Below are positions 9,350-17,047 of a stretch of DNA of 64,000 nt, one piece after another. Source of the DNA: Christensenella massiliensis (GTDB taxonomy: Bacteria; Bacillota; Clostridia; Christensenellales; Christensenellaceae). The stretch covers positions 1,860,001 through 1,924,000 of the forward strand of contig LT700187.1 in NCBI GenBank assembly GCA_900155415.1, read 5' to 3'. The notes beneath the pieces are model-generated. The model saw nothing but the letters and a program-made list of their open reading frames with translations, had not been told where the DNA came from and made no database searches. A program made the translations under genes and the position numbers. Each line of letters starts with the position of its first letter. Position 1 is the stretch's first letter.

Positions 9350-11602
9350 TCAGCCCATCGGGCCGCCGCCCATATCACCACTTGGAGGAGTGAAGCTGCC
9401 CATATCCATATTACCGCCCATACCACCGGGGAACGAACCGCCGCCTATATCGGGCATTGCGTTTTGCTCGTCGGTTTGGTTGGAAATGGATTCGGTGTAT
9501 ACGATCTGCTCTCCTTCAGACAATCCGGACAGTATCTCAACGTTCGTACCATCTGAAAGCCCGGTCTCTACCGCACGCTGTTCGTTATCTCCGTCTCCAT
9601 CTCCGGCGATATAGACGAATTGCTCCGCGCCGCGTTCCTGCAGCGCGTCGAGAGGGATCAGAAGTACATTTTCGCTCCTTGCGACGGAGATCGTTGCAGT
9701 AGCGTTCATACCGGAAAGGACGCCCGAATCCGCTGCATCGTCAAGCGTGATCGTTACAGGATAGGTGGTCACACCGGATTGCGCCGTGCCGGAGCCGGAC
9801 ACTTTCGTTACGGTCCCGTGGAACGTATCATCAGGCAGCGCGTCGAGAACAACGGAAACTTCCTGCCCTTCCTCTATGGAAAGAATATCGAGCTCATCTA
9901 CATTTACGGTAAGGGAATTGGCTTCCCCTGTTTGGATCGTGATTATAGTCTGCATAGACAGGCTGCTGTCAGACGAGGTCGAATCGGCCGTGCTGACTGA
10001 GGAAGAAGCGCTTCCGCTTCCTACGGATGCTGCTGTACCGGAGGGGAAAGACGTTCCTGCACCGTTTCCATGGACAGATATATCGTTTTCAGTATTGGGA
10101 AGATGGCTATCCTGTGCGCCGTCGTTAGACGGCTCCGGCTCGGAAGCATCACCGGTTGCCTGCGTGGCGGGAAATACTGCGCTGAAAGATAGCGTATTTG
10201 TTTCGCTTTCCGCACTGACCATTACATTTTCCACCGTTGCTCCCGTAACACTTGCTGTAGCATCCTCTGAAAAACGGTAACCGTCCTGCGCGGTCAGTAC
10301 GACATTTGCGGTGTAAACCGTTCCGGATTCAAATTTTGAGGCGGATGGCTGCCATGTGATAGTTCCGGTGTATCCGCTTCCGGGCATGATCGTGCTTTGC
10401 GGAGTATCACCGGTCACAGGATTATTGATATATACCTGTACCGTTCCGGAGATATCAGTAGCTGTATGATCGGTGCCGGACAGCAAAACAGGCGTGTCGG
10501 CCATTCCGGATCCGGAAGAAAGTAGGCTGGCGGAATTGCCCGCAACAGTTGTAGACATGATTTGTGCCGATGTTTCCGATGATTGTGTGACAGATGAGGA
10601 GGAAACGGAGGATACGGCCTCGACGATCGTTCCAGAAGCGTCTGCTGTGATAGAATTTGTCTGTGCATATTTTAGCAGAGCACGCAGTGTGTCAGCGTAT
10701 TCGGCACGCTCGGACAGGAGCGCCGCATATTCCTGTGATACTGCGCCTGAAACGGTAAACAGAGCATCTCCGCTGTCGACCATCTCATTGAGAGAGACCT
10801 CTACGCTTTCGATCGTTCCCGTTCCGCCAAGGATACTGATCGGAGCATTTACCTCAAGCGTGCCTGAGCCAAGCGCCGTACCGTTTACGGAAATGGAAAC
10901 GGTATCGCCGTAAGCAGGGCCGTCGTCTGTCAGTGTTACGGTGCAGGTATCTGCAGAAAGAGCTGCGACCGTTCCCGTTACAGTACTTCCATCGGAAAGA
11001 GTGATCTCGGCCTCCGAACCGACAGTGATCCCATCTGTGGAAGACGGGGTGAATAAAACTTTCATTTTTCCGTCAAGAGATAGTATGGCAAGCGCACCGT
11101 TTTCGCCGAGCACTTCGCCGGAGTCGTCTCCTGCCGATGCATAGATTTGCTTGACACGTCCGTTTACGGAGGCTTCGACGGAGTAAGACTCCTCGTCGGT
11201 CGATATATCACCGAGCTCCGAATCAAGCGCATCAAGCTCACTTTGAAGATTGGAAATCGCACTTTGCAGGGAAACGGCGTTGAGTGTTGCGAGAATGTCA
11301 CCCTCCGATACGGAATCGCCGGCCTCTACAAGGACGGATTCTACCGTCACGCTTGAGGGAAGGGATATATTTAGTGTGCTTTCAGCGGAAAGGTTGCCCG
11401 AACCGGTCACAGTTGTCTCGATCGTTCCCCTTTCCACGGTGACGGTACGTGTTGCAGCTGCAGCAACGGCATTTCCCGCGACAGAACGAAAGAAGAACTG
11501 TGGTAATAAGAAAACGGCCAGTAAAATGCCGACCGCAGCTACAGCTGTTATGATGATCCACTTTTTTTTCTTTTTTGGTTGTTTTTTCCCTGTTTTATCC
11601 AT
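9350..11602 (-). CDS. HlyD/MacA-type efflux adaptor with an inserted surface-protein-like domain
   Basis: This 750-residue membrane-fusion protein is nearly twice the usual length. A basic N-terminus and one helix (residues 15-35) anchor it. A lipoyl/barrel-sandwich segment (ESVLVEAGDSVSEGDIL, residues 87-103) is followed by a short coiled coil near 115-130. The C-terminal part (about 550-700) is the beta-barrel and membrane-proximal region (VLLIPLDALQERG). Residues about 385-478 form a foreign-looking beta domain with GTITWQPSASKFESGTVYT and AQDGYRFSEDA, a pattern common in repeats of Firmicute surface proteins. A Ser-rich linker (about 500-545) and a Gly/Met-rich tail follow. It is first in the exporter operon, with an AGGAGG site. 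Confidence 0.88.
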   Translation of the reverse strand: MDKTGKKQPKKKKKWIIITAVAAVGILLAVFLLPQFFFRSVAGNAVAAAATRTVTVERGTIETTVTGSGNLSAESTLNISLPSSVTVESVLVEAGDSVSEGDILATLNAVSLQSAISNLQSELDALDSELGDISTDEESYSVEASVNGRVKQIYASAGDDSGEVLGENGALAILSLDGKMKVLFTPSSTDGITVGSEAEITLSDGSTVTGTVAALSADTCTVTLTDDGPAYGDTVSISVNGTALGSGTLEVNAPISILGGTGTIESVEVSLNEMVDSGDALFTVSGAVSQEYAALLSERAEYADTLRALLKYAQTNSITADASGTIVEAVSSVSSSSVTQSSETSAQIMSTTVAGNSASLLSSGSGMADTPVLLSGTDHTATDISGTVQVYINNPVTGDTPQSTIMPGSGYTGTITWQPSASKFESGTVYTANVVLTAQDGYRFSEDATASVTGATVENVMVSAESETNTLSFSAVFPATQATGDASEPEPSNDGAQDSHLPNTENDISVHGNGAGTSFPSGTAASVGSGSASSSVSTADSTSSDSSLSMQTIITIQTGEANSLTVNVDELDILSIEEGQEVSVVLDALPDDTFHGTVTKVSGSGTAQSGVTTYPVTITLDDAADSGVLSGMNATATISVARSENVLLIPLDALQERGAEQFVYIAGDGDGDNEQRAVETGLSDGTNVEILSGLSEGEQIVYTESISNQTDEQNAMPDIGGGSFPGGMGGNMDMGSFTPPSGDMGGGPMG

Positions 11603-11696
11603 AAAGACCTCCTGTATTCCAAAGCGTTTACGATAAATGATTATTGCCGAGCCATGTGAAAAATATGTGAACGCAGAGTGACAGGGTTCTAAAAAT

Positions 11697-11725
11697 TGGA
11701 CAAGAAGAGAAGATGTAAAATAATC
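11697..11725 (+). promoter_or_regulatory. Candidate promoter for the 91-residue protein gene
   Basis: TTGGAC (11697-11702), a 17-bp spacer and AATAAT (11720-11725) make a plausible vegetative promoter, with a leader of about 75 nt. Confidence 0.4.
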
Positions 11726-11808
11726 CTGAAAATCGTGAATTTACTGTAAACAGATGGAGCCCAAAACGACCTGTGCGGTAAAATAAGCAGGGGAGGAAAG
11801 GAGGATAT

Positions 11809-12084
11809 ATGGTTTTTCTATTTCATTTGCATATCCCGCATTACGAAAAATATATAGAGACGGTAGCGCTCGTCATTTACTGGATCAAAGGAGCGGCCCG
11901 GGCGCGGGAACTGAAAGAGCTTTGTGAAAATGATTATATTTCCTATAAAAAAGAAGTAGCGGATGTATTGGGGCTGAAGGATGAATATGATACCAAACGG
12001 GGAAAGATGTTTCACAGCTACGAGATGTATCAGACGGGACAGACGCTGTTCCTGTATGATAAGATGTCCTATAATCCAGTATAA
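11809..12084 (+). CDS. Small protein of unknown function (91 aa)
   Basis: I do not recognise this protein. It has a strong ribosome site (GGGGAGGAAAGGAGG) before the ATG and its own terminator, which support a real single-gene unit. The N-terminal 28 residues are fairly hydrophobic (TVALVIYWIKGAA, with His before it). The rest is charged and Tyr-rich, with KEVADVLGLKDEYD and a C-terminal SYEMYQTGQTLFLYDKMSY. There is no signal peptide or Cys motif. It converges on the small-protein operon at 12123. Confidence 0.7.
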   Translation: MVFLFHLHIPHYEKYIETVALVIYWIKGAARARELKELCENDYISYKKEVADVLGLKDEYDTKRGKMFHSYEMYQTGQTLFLYDKMSYNPV

Positions 12085-12117
12085 AAATGCCGTTCCTTAC
12101 GGGGAACGGCATTTTGA
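12085..12117. terminator. Bidirectional terminator
   Basis: A perfect 12-bp stem (12085-12096 with 12103-12114, loop TTACGG) has A-rich and T-rich arms. It ends the 91-aa gene and the convergent operon. Confidence 0.85.
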
Positions 12118-12122
12118 AAAGA

Positions 12123-12275
12123 TTATGAGTGTTTGACCTGATGCTTTACTTCGGTGGAACCATCTATTTTCTTCTTCGCCGTTGTCTTTTCGACGCGTTT
12201 ACCGGCGGCGGTTTTTGTTTCTACCTTTTTTACGCTCTTATTCGGCGTGCTTTTTGTTTTTAACTTTGTCGTCAT
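12123..12275 (-). CDS. Very basic Lys-rich small protein (50 aa)
   Basis: This gene encodes MTTKLKTKSTPNKSVKK and continues to 50 residues, of which about 15 are Lys, with Thr, Ala and Val making up much of the rest. The pattern recalls Lys/Ala/Thr-rich histone-H1-like tails, but no defined domain is seen. It has a GAAAGGAG ribosome site and its ATG overlaps the stop of the acidic coiled-coil gene as ATGA, so the two are translationally coupled. Opposite charge suggests, without proof, that the two proteins bind each other or that this one binds nucleic acid. Confidence 0.65.
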   Translation of the reverse strand: MTTKLKTKSTPNKSVKKVETKTAAGKRVEKTTAKKKIDGSTEVKHQVKHS

Positions 12276-12886
12276 TTGTATTCTCCTTTCTGATCGGGGC
12301 TGCCCGGAACCGGCTGCTCATCATAAGAGGCTTTGGGGTCATCTTCATTTGCATGCTTTACCTGAAGCTTTTCTGTTTCTGTTCCTGTAACGGAGTTTTG
12401 CTTGTGTTCGTATTTTTCTTTTTCTATAGAGGACGATGAAGAGGAAGAGGAATCTGAAAGAGGCTCCTGCGCTTCTTCATCTGCCTCTGCCTTCATATCG
12501 ATCGATTTTGCTTCCACCTCGGGAACGCTGTCCGCATCGTGGTCATTCTTCGGCTCCTGCATATTGGCTTCCGCCTTGCTTTCAGGAGCTTCGCTTTCCA
12601 TTTCGGCCTCAAGCTTTTGCAGCTCAGCTTCATTTTCATCGATTTTTTTACTGATCGCTTTCATCTCATCTGTATATTCTTCCTGTTCTTTTATCATTTT
12701 TCCAAGCTGCTTATAATATTCTTCATTTTCACCCTCAAGCTGGACCTTTTGCGTGTTCAGCTTTGCGGATTCATAAGCTTCCTTTGATTTATTCGCGATC
12801 GTCTCGCCGAACGACATCAGGCCGTCCTTTGCCTGAGAAAATACATCGCTTAATACATCGCCTGCACTTTTGTGTTCCTGTGCCAT
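12272..12886 (-). CDS. Acidic coiled-coil protein of unknown function (204 aa)
   Basis: The protein has an N-terminal amphipathic segment (DVFSQAKDGLMSFGETIANKSKEAYESAK), then a predicted coiled coil around residues 45-100 (YYKQLGKMIKEQEEYTDEM, KKIDENEAELQKLEAEM). A disordered acidic tail with eight consecutive Ser and many Glu/Asp follows. The N-terminal part resembles that of many clostridial zinc-ribbon or YtxH-like proteins, but no zinc ligands are present. There is no signal peptide, so it is probably cytoplasmic. An AAAAGGAGG site precedes the ATG. It lies between the broken coiled-coil gene and the Lys-rich gene. Confidence 0.75.
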   Translation of the reverse strand: MAQEHKSAGDVLSDVFSQAKDGLMSFGETIANKSKEAYESAKLNTQKVQLEGENEEYYKQLGKMIKEQEEYTDEMKAISKKIDENEAELQKLEAEMESEAPESKAEANMQEPKNDHDADSVPEVEAKSIDMKAEADEEAQEPLSDSSSSSSSSIEKEKYEHKQNSVTGTETEKLQVKHANEDDPKASYDEQPVPGSPDQKGEYK

Positions 12887-12953
12887 TATTTGTTCCTCCT
12901 TTTATGTGCCGGAAACTCCGGCTGTGATCTGTTTCAGGGTTCAAAGAACCGCC

Positions 12954-13235
12954 TCAGACGCGCGGTATCTCCTTGATATTCTGATGAATATCCTGAGCGG
13001 TCTCCACCTCGTTTTGTTTTTGTTCCATTACGATATCGTTTCCGCGTTTTGTCGCATCCAGCTTCGCTTTTTTCAGTTCGACATCCCGTTCGCGTTCCAG
13101 TTTTGTGACCTTTTTTTCGGTCTTTAACTGTTCCACATGGATTTTAGAGTCGAGCCTATCCAGTTTGTCTTTTGCTTTTTGTTTTTCTTTTTGTATATCT
13201 TACTGAAGTCTGTCTATTTTACTGTCGTTATACAT
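12954..13235 (-). pseudogene. Charged coiled-coil gene interrupted by an in-frame TAA
   Basis: An ATG at 13235 with a GTGAGG site opens a frame reading MYNDSKIDRLQ, then TAA (13202-13200). The same frame then stays open for 81 more codons (DIQKEKQKAKDKLDRLDSK and on, to IKEIPRV) before TGA at 12954. The heptad-like charged pattern is continuous across the stop, so one base (AAA or CAA to TAA) separates it from an intact 93-residue protein. A GTG at 13136 has no ribosome site. It is a recent nonsense allele, a sequencing error or, less likely, a recoded stop. It is first in the operon with the acidic and Lys-rich genes. Confidence 0.7.
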
Positions 13236-13438
13236 AACAATTGCCTCACTTTCTGTTTGTTTTTAAGTATCTGCAGATTCTTGGGTGCAAAATCTTTACA
13301 CAAGCGGCAGGGGAGGTAAACGGAAAAAATGATTAAAATTTTTTAATTTAGGATATCGGTTTATGACAAAATCCGGCTGTTTATACTTGGCATGCAGACA
13401 GCCGCCCCGAGCGGCAGAACAAAAGGAGGAACTAAAAA

Positions 13439-14005
13439 ATGACTGAAATGGTGCAAAAAGAACATGGAAAAGCAAAGGCGGCTTCCGGAAGCGCGATGAT
13501 GCTGGTGCTCAGTATCGTGCTTCTGATCGTAGGGATCGCGCTGATCGCAAATCCGGTAGCAGGCCTTGAAGTCGTGATGATGATTTTGGGAATTATTCTG
13601 ATCGCTTATGGTGTGATCACTATTCTGACGAACGCAATGAAAGGAATACGCGATGCACGTACGTTTGTCATACCGGCGATCCTTATCATCGTGGGGATAT
13701 TGCTGATCGCATTCCGAGGGCCTGTTGCAGGTATCGTATTGCCTCTTATTCTGGGGATCGCAGCAATCGTTTATGGACTTGTCAACCTCGTGAAATCGAA
13801 CCGTGTAAAACATGACGGGGGCTATTGGCAGGCATCGTTTATTCTTGCGCTTATCACGCTTGGCTTAGGTATCGTTATGCTGGCCGTTATGTTCGCGGGC
13901 GGAAATGCGGCCGGCGTTATTGTGGGCGTGATACTTGCGGTTTTTGCAGTCGTCAGTATCATACAATGGTTCATTGAACGGTCTGCCGCTAAAAATGCGG
14001 GATGA
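13439..14005 (+). CDS. DUF308/HdeD-family membrane protein
   Basis: This 188-residue protein has six hydrophobic segments in three pairs (for example VLSIVLLIVGIALIANPVAG and VIPAILIIVGILLIAFRGP), the repeated helical-hairpin layout of DUF308. HdeD of this family is linked to acid resistance in Escherichia coli; a role here is inference. The N-terminal 15 residues are cytoplasmic-like and charged. It has an AAAAGGAGG site and its own terminator, and is divergent from the small-protein operon. Confidence 0.85.
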   Translation: MTEMVQKEHGKAKAASGSAMMLVLSIVLLIVGIALIANPVAGLEVVMMILGIILIAYGVITILTNAMKGIRDARTFVIPAILIIVGILLIAFRGPVAGIVLPLILGIAAIVYGLVNLVKSNRVKHDGGYWQASFILALITLGLGIVMLAVMFAGGNAAGVIVGVILAVFAVVSIIQWFIERSAAKNAG

Positions 14006-14024
14006 GCCCGGAAACGGACCATAA

Positions 14025-14056
14025 GGGGCGTGAAACATAGTTTCATGCCCCTTTTT
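14025..14056 (+). terminator. Terminator of the DUF308 gene
   Basis: A 12-bp stem (14025-14036 with 14040-14051) with one G-T pair and an ATA loop is followed by five T. It precedes the SRAP gene's ribosome site by 24 bp. Confidence 0.8.
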
Positions 14057-14092
14057 CATCAAGATGCAAAAGAAAGAATGGAGGAAAACATG

Positions 14093-14716
14093 ATGTGCGA
14101 GCGATATTATATGGACGGTAGCATGCCGGAAATTCATTCTATCTTAGAAAGAATTCAAAATATAACGGGCTGCGGCAGAACAATAAGGCCGGGAGATAAA
14201 GAGCCGCGGCAGATCGTTCCGGCGCTGGCAGGCCGGGCGGAAGACATCCGATGTATTCCGGCGCTTTGGGGGATACAAGAGCATGGACCGGGCCGCAATG
14301 GCCTTATTTACAATGTTTGGACAGAGCATGTGCTGCATGATAAAATGCTTCGGCGGGCGCTCATAGAGCATCCGGCCGTACTTCCGGCTACAAGCTTCTA
14401 TGAATGGAAAAGAGTACGGAGGAACATCGTAGAACAGTATCGTTGCTACGACGAGGAAAAATCACCGGTCTATCTGGCGGGCTTCTACAGAACCGGACAG
14501 GACGCTTCCGGGAACGATATAAAAATGGCGGCGCTCCTGACTGTTATCGCTAACAAAGATATGCTCCCCTATCAGTATAGGATGCCGCTTTTATTGAAAC
14601 AAAATGAAGTGGCCGCGTGGCTGAACGGAAGCTATACCGAATATTTTCTGAACCGCGTACCGCCACGTGTAGAAATAAAGCTGGCAGCACAGGAAATCGG
14701 GGAAAACAGGCAATGA
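14093..14716 (+). CDS. SRAP (YedK/HMCES-like) family protein with altered catalytic residues
   Basis: SRAP proteins crosslink to abasic sites in single-stranded DNA through Cys2. The ATG at 14093 gives MCERYYMDG, keeping Cys2; a GGAGG site sits 8 bp before it. Family landmarks align: GDKEPRQIVPAL, YNVWTEHV for the usual NARxET, FYEWKR, and YQYRMPLLL for the usual IHDRMPxIL. The active-site Asn and the FYEW Glu are kept. However, the catalytic His of HDRMP is Gln, the Arg of NAR is Trp, and the usual MCGR is MCER. Crosslink formation may persist while reversal or DNA binding is changed. Length is 207 residues, normal for the family. It is coupled to the cardiolipin synthase gene. Confidence 0.82.
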   Translation: MCERYYMDGSMPEIHSILERIQNITGCGRTIRPGDKEPRQIVPALAGRAEDIRCIPALWGIQEHGPGRNGLIYNVWTEHVLHDKMLRRALIEHPAVLPATSFYEWKRVRRNIVEQYRCYDEEKSPVYLAGFYRTGQDASGNDIKMAALLTVIANKDMLPYQYRMPLLLKQNEVAAWLNGSYTEYFLNRVPPRVEIKLAAQEIGENRQ

Positions 14717-16242
14717 GAATGAAGCTGAAACGATTTTTTACCGGCAGGCTGTTTTTGTTCCTGTTGATCGTAGGCATACAGGTTGTCCTGCTGCTTTTTT
14801 TCCTCTTCTGGTTCAGCGATCGGCTTCCGGCTGCAGAAGCCGTGCTGTTTGCCTGCAGCCTGATATTGACGCTGCATATTATCAATAAAAGGCAGGATCC
14901 TGCCTATAAGATCGTATGGATCATTCCCGTGCTCATTTTTCCGATCGCAGGCTTTTTACTCTATTTTTTCTTCAGCCAAAGAAGGATACGGAAGCGGGAT
15001 AGGGAATATGCGCTGCAGATCCATCGGGAAACGAACGCCTGCTTGGAAGATGGGGACGGAATTTGCCGATTGATGGAAAGCAGGGAGGAAGATAGGCTCG
15101 GATTGATAGCCTATATCAGAAAAGCACGGAAATATCCTGCGTTTACCGATACGGAAACAGAATATTTTCCAAAGGGAGAATTGTTCCTCGAACGTTTTTT
15201 AAAGGAATTGGAGCAGGCAAAACGTTATATTTATCTTGAATTTTTTACGATCAAGCACGGAGTGATGTGGAATGCCGTTTTAAAGACGCTGAAGAAAAAG
15301 GTGCAGGCGGGAGTGGAGGTGCGGCTCATCTACGATGATCTGGGCTGTGCGGGTTCTTTGGAAAAGAAATATGCGCAGGAGCTGGAGCGGCAGGGGATCA
15401 GGTGTGCGGTTTTTAACCGTTTGAATCCGATGTTCGCATCGATGTTCAATAACCGGGACCATCGGAAGATCGCGGTAATAGATGGGGAAACGGCGTTTGT
15501 ATGCGGAACGAATATTGCCGATGAATACATAAATGCGATCCATCCGTTCGGCCTCTGGAAAGATGCCTGCCTGATGGTGAAAGGTGCGGCGGCATGGGGC
15601 TTCTTGGTTATTTTTTTGCAGACATGGGATTTTCTCTGCGGGGAAAAGACATCTTTGATCGGCTTACGGCCGAAAATAGGCGAATGGAAGAAAGACGGTT
15701 TTGTACAGCCGTATGCGGACGATCCGTTGGACGAGATGCATTTGGCGGAGAATGTCTATCTGCATTTGATCTATGGTGCCCATAAGTATCTCTATGTAAC
15801 GACGCCTTATCTCGTACTGAACTCCGCATTGACCGCTGCTTTTTGTACGGCGGCTGAAAAAGGAGTTGACGTAAGGATCGTGACCCCGGGGATACCCGAT
15901 AAAAAGACTGTATTTATGGTGACGCGTGCGAATTACCGTGAGCTTCTGGAAAGCGGCGTAAAAATTTACGAATATACGCCCGGCTTCATTCATGCAAAAA
16001 CATATATATGCGACGGGGAATATGCGGTCGTAGGGACTATCAATACCGATTACAGGAGTCTGTTCCTGAATTTTGAATGCGCGGCGCTTTTGTATCGGAA
16101 TTCGGCGATCGGGGATATGTACAGCGATTTTTTGGAAACGGTGGACGCATGCAGACCGATAACATTAGAGACAGTAACTGCTGCGGCATGGCCTGTTAGG
16201 CTCGCGCAGTCTTTTTTGAATGCATTCGCGCCGATGCTCTGA
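14713..16242 (+). CDS. cls: Cardiolipin synthase
   Basis: This 509-residue protein joins two phosphatidylglycerols to make cardiolipin in the membrane. Two N-terminal helices (about 10-30 and 35-55) and a PLD N-terminal domain (YKIVWIIPVLIFPIAGFLLYFFF) precede two phospholipase D motifs. These are HRKIAVID in the first half and HAKTYICD in the second, each followed by the G(T/I)N segment. The ATG at 14713 overlaps the SRAP stop as ATGA; another ATG is at 14719. The link with SRAP is probably only operon position. Confidence 0.92.
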   Translation: MRMKLKRFFTGRLFLFLLIVGIQVVLLLFFLFWFSDRLPAAEAVLFACSLILTLHIINKRQDPAYKIVWIIPVLIFPIAGFLLYFFFSQRRIRKRDREYALQIHRETNACLEDGDGICRLMESREEDRLGLIAYIRKARKYPAFTDTETEYFPKGELFLERFLKELEQAKRYIYLEFFTIKHGVMWNAVLKTLKKKVQAGVEVRLIYDDLGCAGSLEKKYAQELERQGIRCAVFNRLNPMFASMFNNRDHRKIAVIDGETAFVCGTNIADEYINAIHPFGLWKDACLMVKGAAAWGFLVIFLQTWDFLCGEKTSLIGLRPKIGEWKKDGFVQPYADDPLDEMHLAENVYLHLIYGAHKYLYVTTPYLVLNSALTAAFCTAAEKGVDVRIVTPGIPDKKTVFMVTRANYRELLESGVKIYEYTPGFIHAKTYICDGEYAVVGTINTDYRSLFLNFECAALLYRNSAIGDMYSDFLETVDACRPITLETVTAAAWPVRLAQSFLNAFAPML

Positions 16243-16827
16243 TTTGCCGCAGATAGGATGGGAGCGGCATAAAAGGGCAAATAAAAGAAAAGACACTGTC
16301 CGCTTGTCTGTGCGGACTTAAAACCCGAAAGGTTCCTCTGTATACGCTGCGTATGGCCCGTGGGAATTCACGGCAGACCTGATTTCTTTTGTCTACCGTT
16401 GACGGTGATCTTCATTTTTTAAGTGCGGTCTTACAAAAGGTCAGCGGCAATCAGGAGCATCTGGAAAAGTATCTTGCGCAGCCGGGCAAGCCCAACTATA
16501 TTTGAACGATACGAAAGCAACAGTCATGGCGGTTTTGCCGTTTATTGGAGTGCTGACCGACCCCGACGTCCAAGGGCCTTTCAGACCGCAGACAGGCACG
16601 GGAGTATACGGAGCCGAAAGGATAAAAACATGGGTGGGGGCTTCGGATTGGTTTTTTTGTATTTGATAAAAAACGGATAGAAAGAAACGAGAGGCAGCTA
16701 TAATATAAATTATGGTTGCATTTCTGGCTGCATCAAACGCCTTTATAACGCAATTATCGTATTTTTAGCTGCGTTTTTGGTTACGTTGGAAGAATTGGAG
16801 AATACGGAAAAAATGGCCTTAATAAAG
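16243..16827. other. Non-coding stretch with dense hairpins and a possible gene remnant
   Basis: No convincing gene lies in this 585-bp gap. Positions 16283-16390 could fold as one unit: AAAAGAAA (16283-16290) pairs with TTTCTTTT (16383-16390) and encloses hairpins at 16298-16317, 16322-16334, 16342-16354 and 16358-16373. A further hairpin is at 16395-16106+300 (16395-16406). From 16383 to 16505 a frame reads FLLSTVDGDLHFLSAVLQ and ends HLEKYLAQPGKPNYI, which looks protein-like but lacks a start and may be a decayed C-terminus. From 16529 another short frame begins MAVLPFIGVLTDPD with no ribosome site. I cannot match the RNA to a known riboswitch, 6S, SRP or tmRNA pattern. Confidence 0.4.
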
Positions 16828-16852
16828 AAAAACCGCTTCACAAGCGGTTTTT
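16828..16852 (-). terminator. Terminator after tRNA-Leu(CAA)
   Basis: AACCGCTT pairs with AAGCGGTT around a 3-nt loop, extended by A/T arms, starting 5 bp beyond the CCA end of the tRNA. Confidence 0.8.
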
Positions 16853-16856
16853 CCTT

Positions 16857-16943
16857 TGGTGCCGAAGGTGGGAATCGAACCCACACGGTATTGCTACCAC
16901 AGGATTTTGAGTCCAGCGCGTCTGCCAGTTCCACCACTTCGGC
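16857..16943 (-). tRNA. tRNA-Leu (anticodon CAA)
   Basis: The cloverleaf is complete: acceptor GCCGAAG/CTTCGGC, a Leu-type D arm, anticodon loop CTCAAAA, a long variable arm (GGTAGCAATACC) typical of a class II tRNA, T arm GTGGG-TTCGATT-CCCAC, discriminator A and an encoded CCA. Anticodon CAA reads UUG. The anticodon stem CTGGA/TCCTG carries a U-U mismatch at position 28-42, where A-U would be expected. Confidence 0.95.
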
Positions 16944-17008
16944 TTATTTGATTGCTTTGAAATGATAGCATAACAAAAGGGAAAAGTCAATGAAAGAATG
17001 AGAATTTA

Positions 17009-17017
17009 TGGTATACT
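17009..17017 (+). promoter_or_regulatory. Extended -10 promoter for the GH3 gene
   Basis: TGGTATACT fits an extended -10, 31 bp before the ATG. No -35 match is visible. Confidence 0.45.
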
Positions 17018-17047
17018 GGAGGCATAGAAAAGTTGGGAGACGCCATA

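Noticed and set aside
16243-16700. tmRNA, SRP RNA, RNase P RNA or 6S RNA
   Set aside because: I looked for their conserved blocks and found none.
16743-16937. Reverse reading frame of 64 codons beginning MVELADALDSKSCG
   Set aside because: It is the translation of tRNA-Leu itself, a common false gene.
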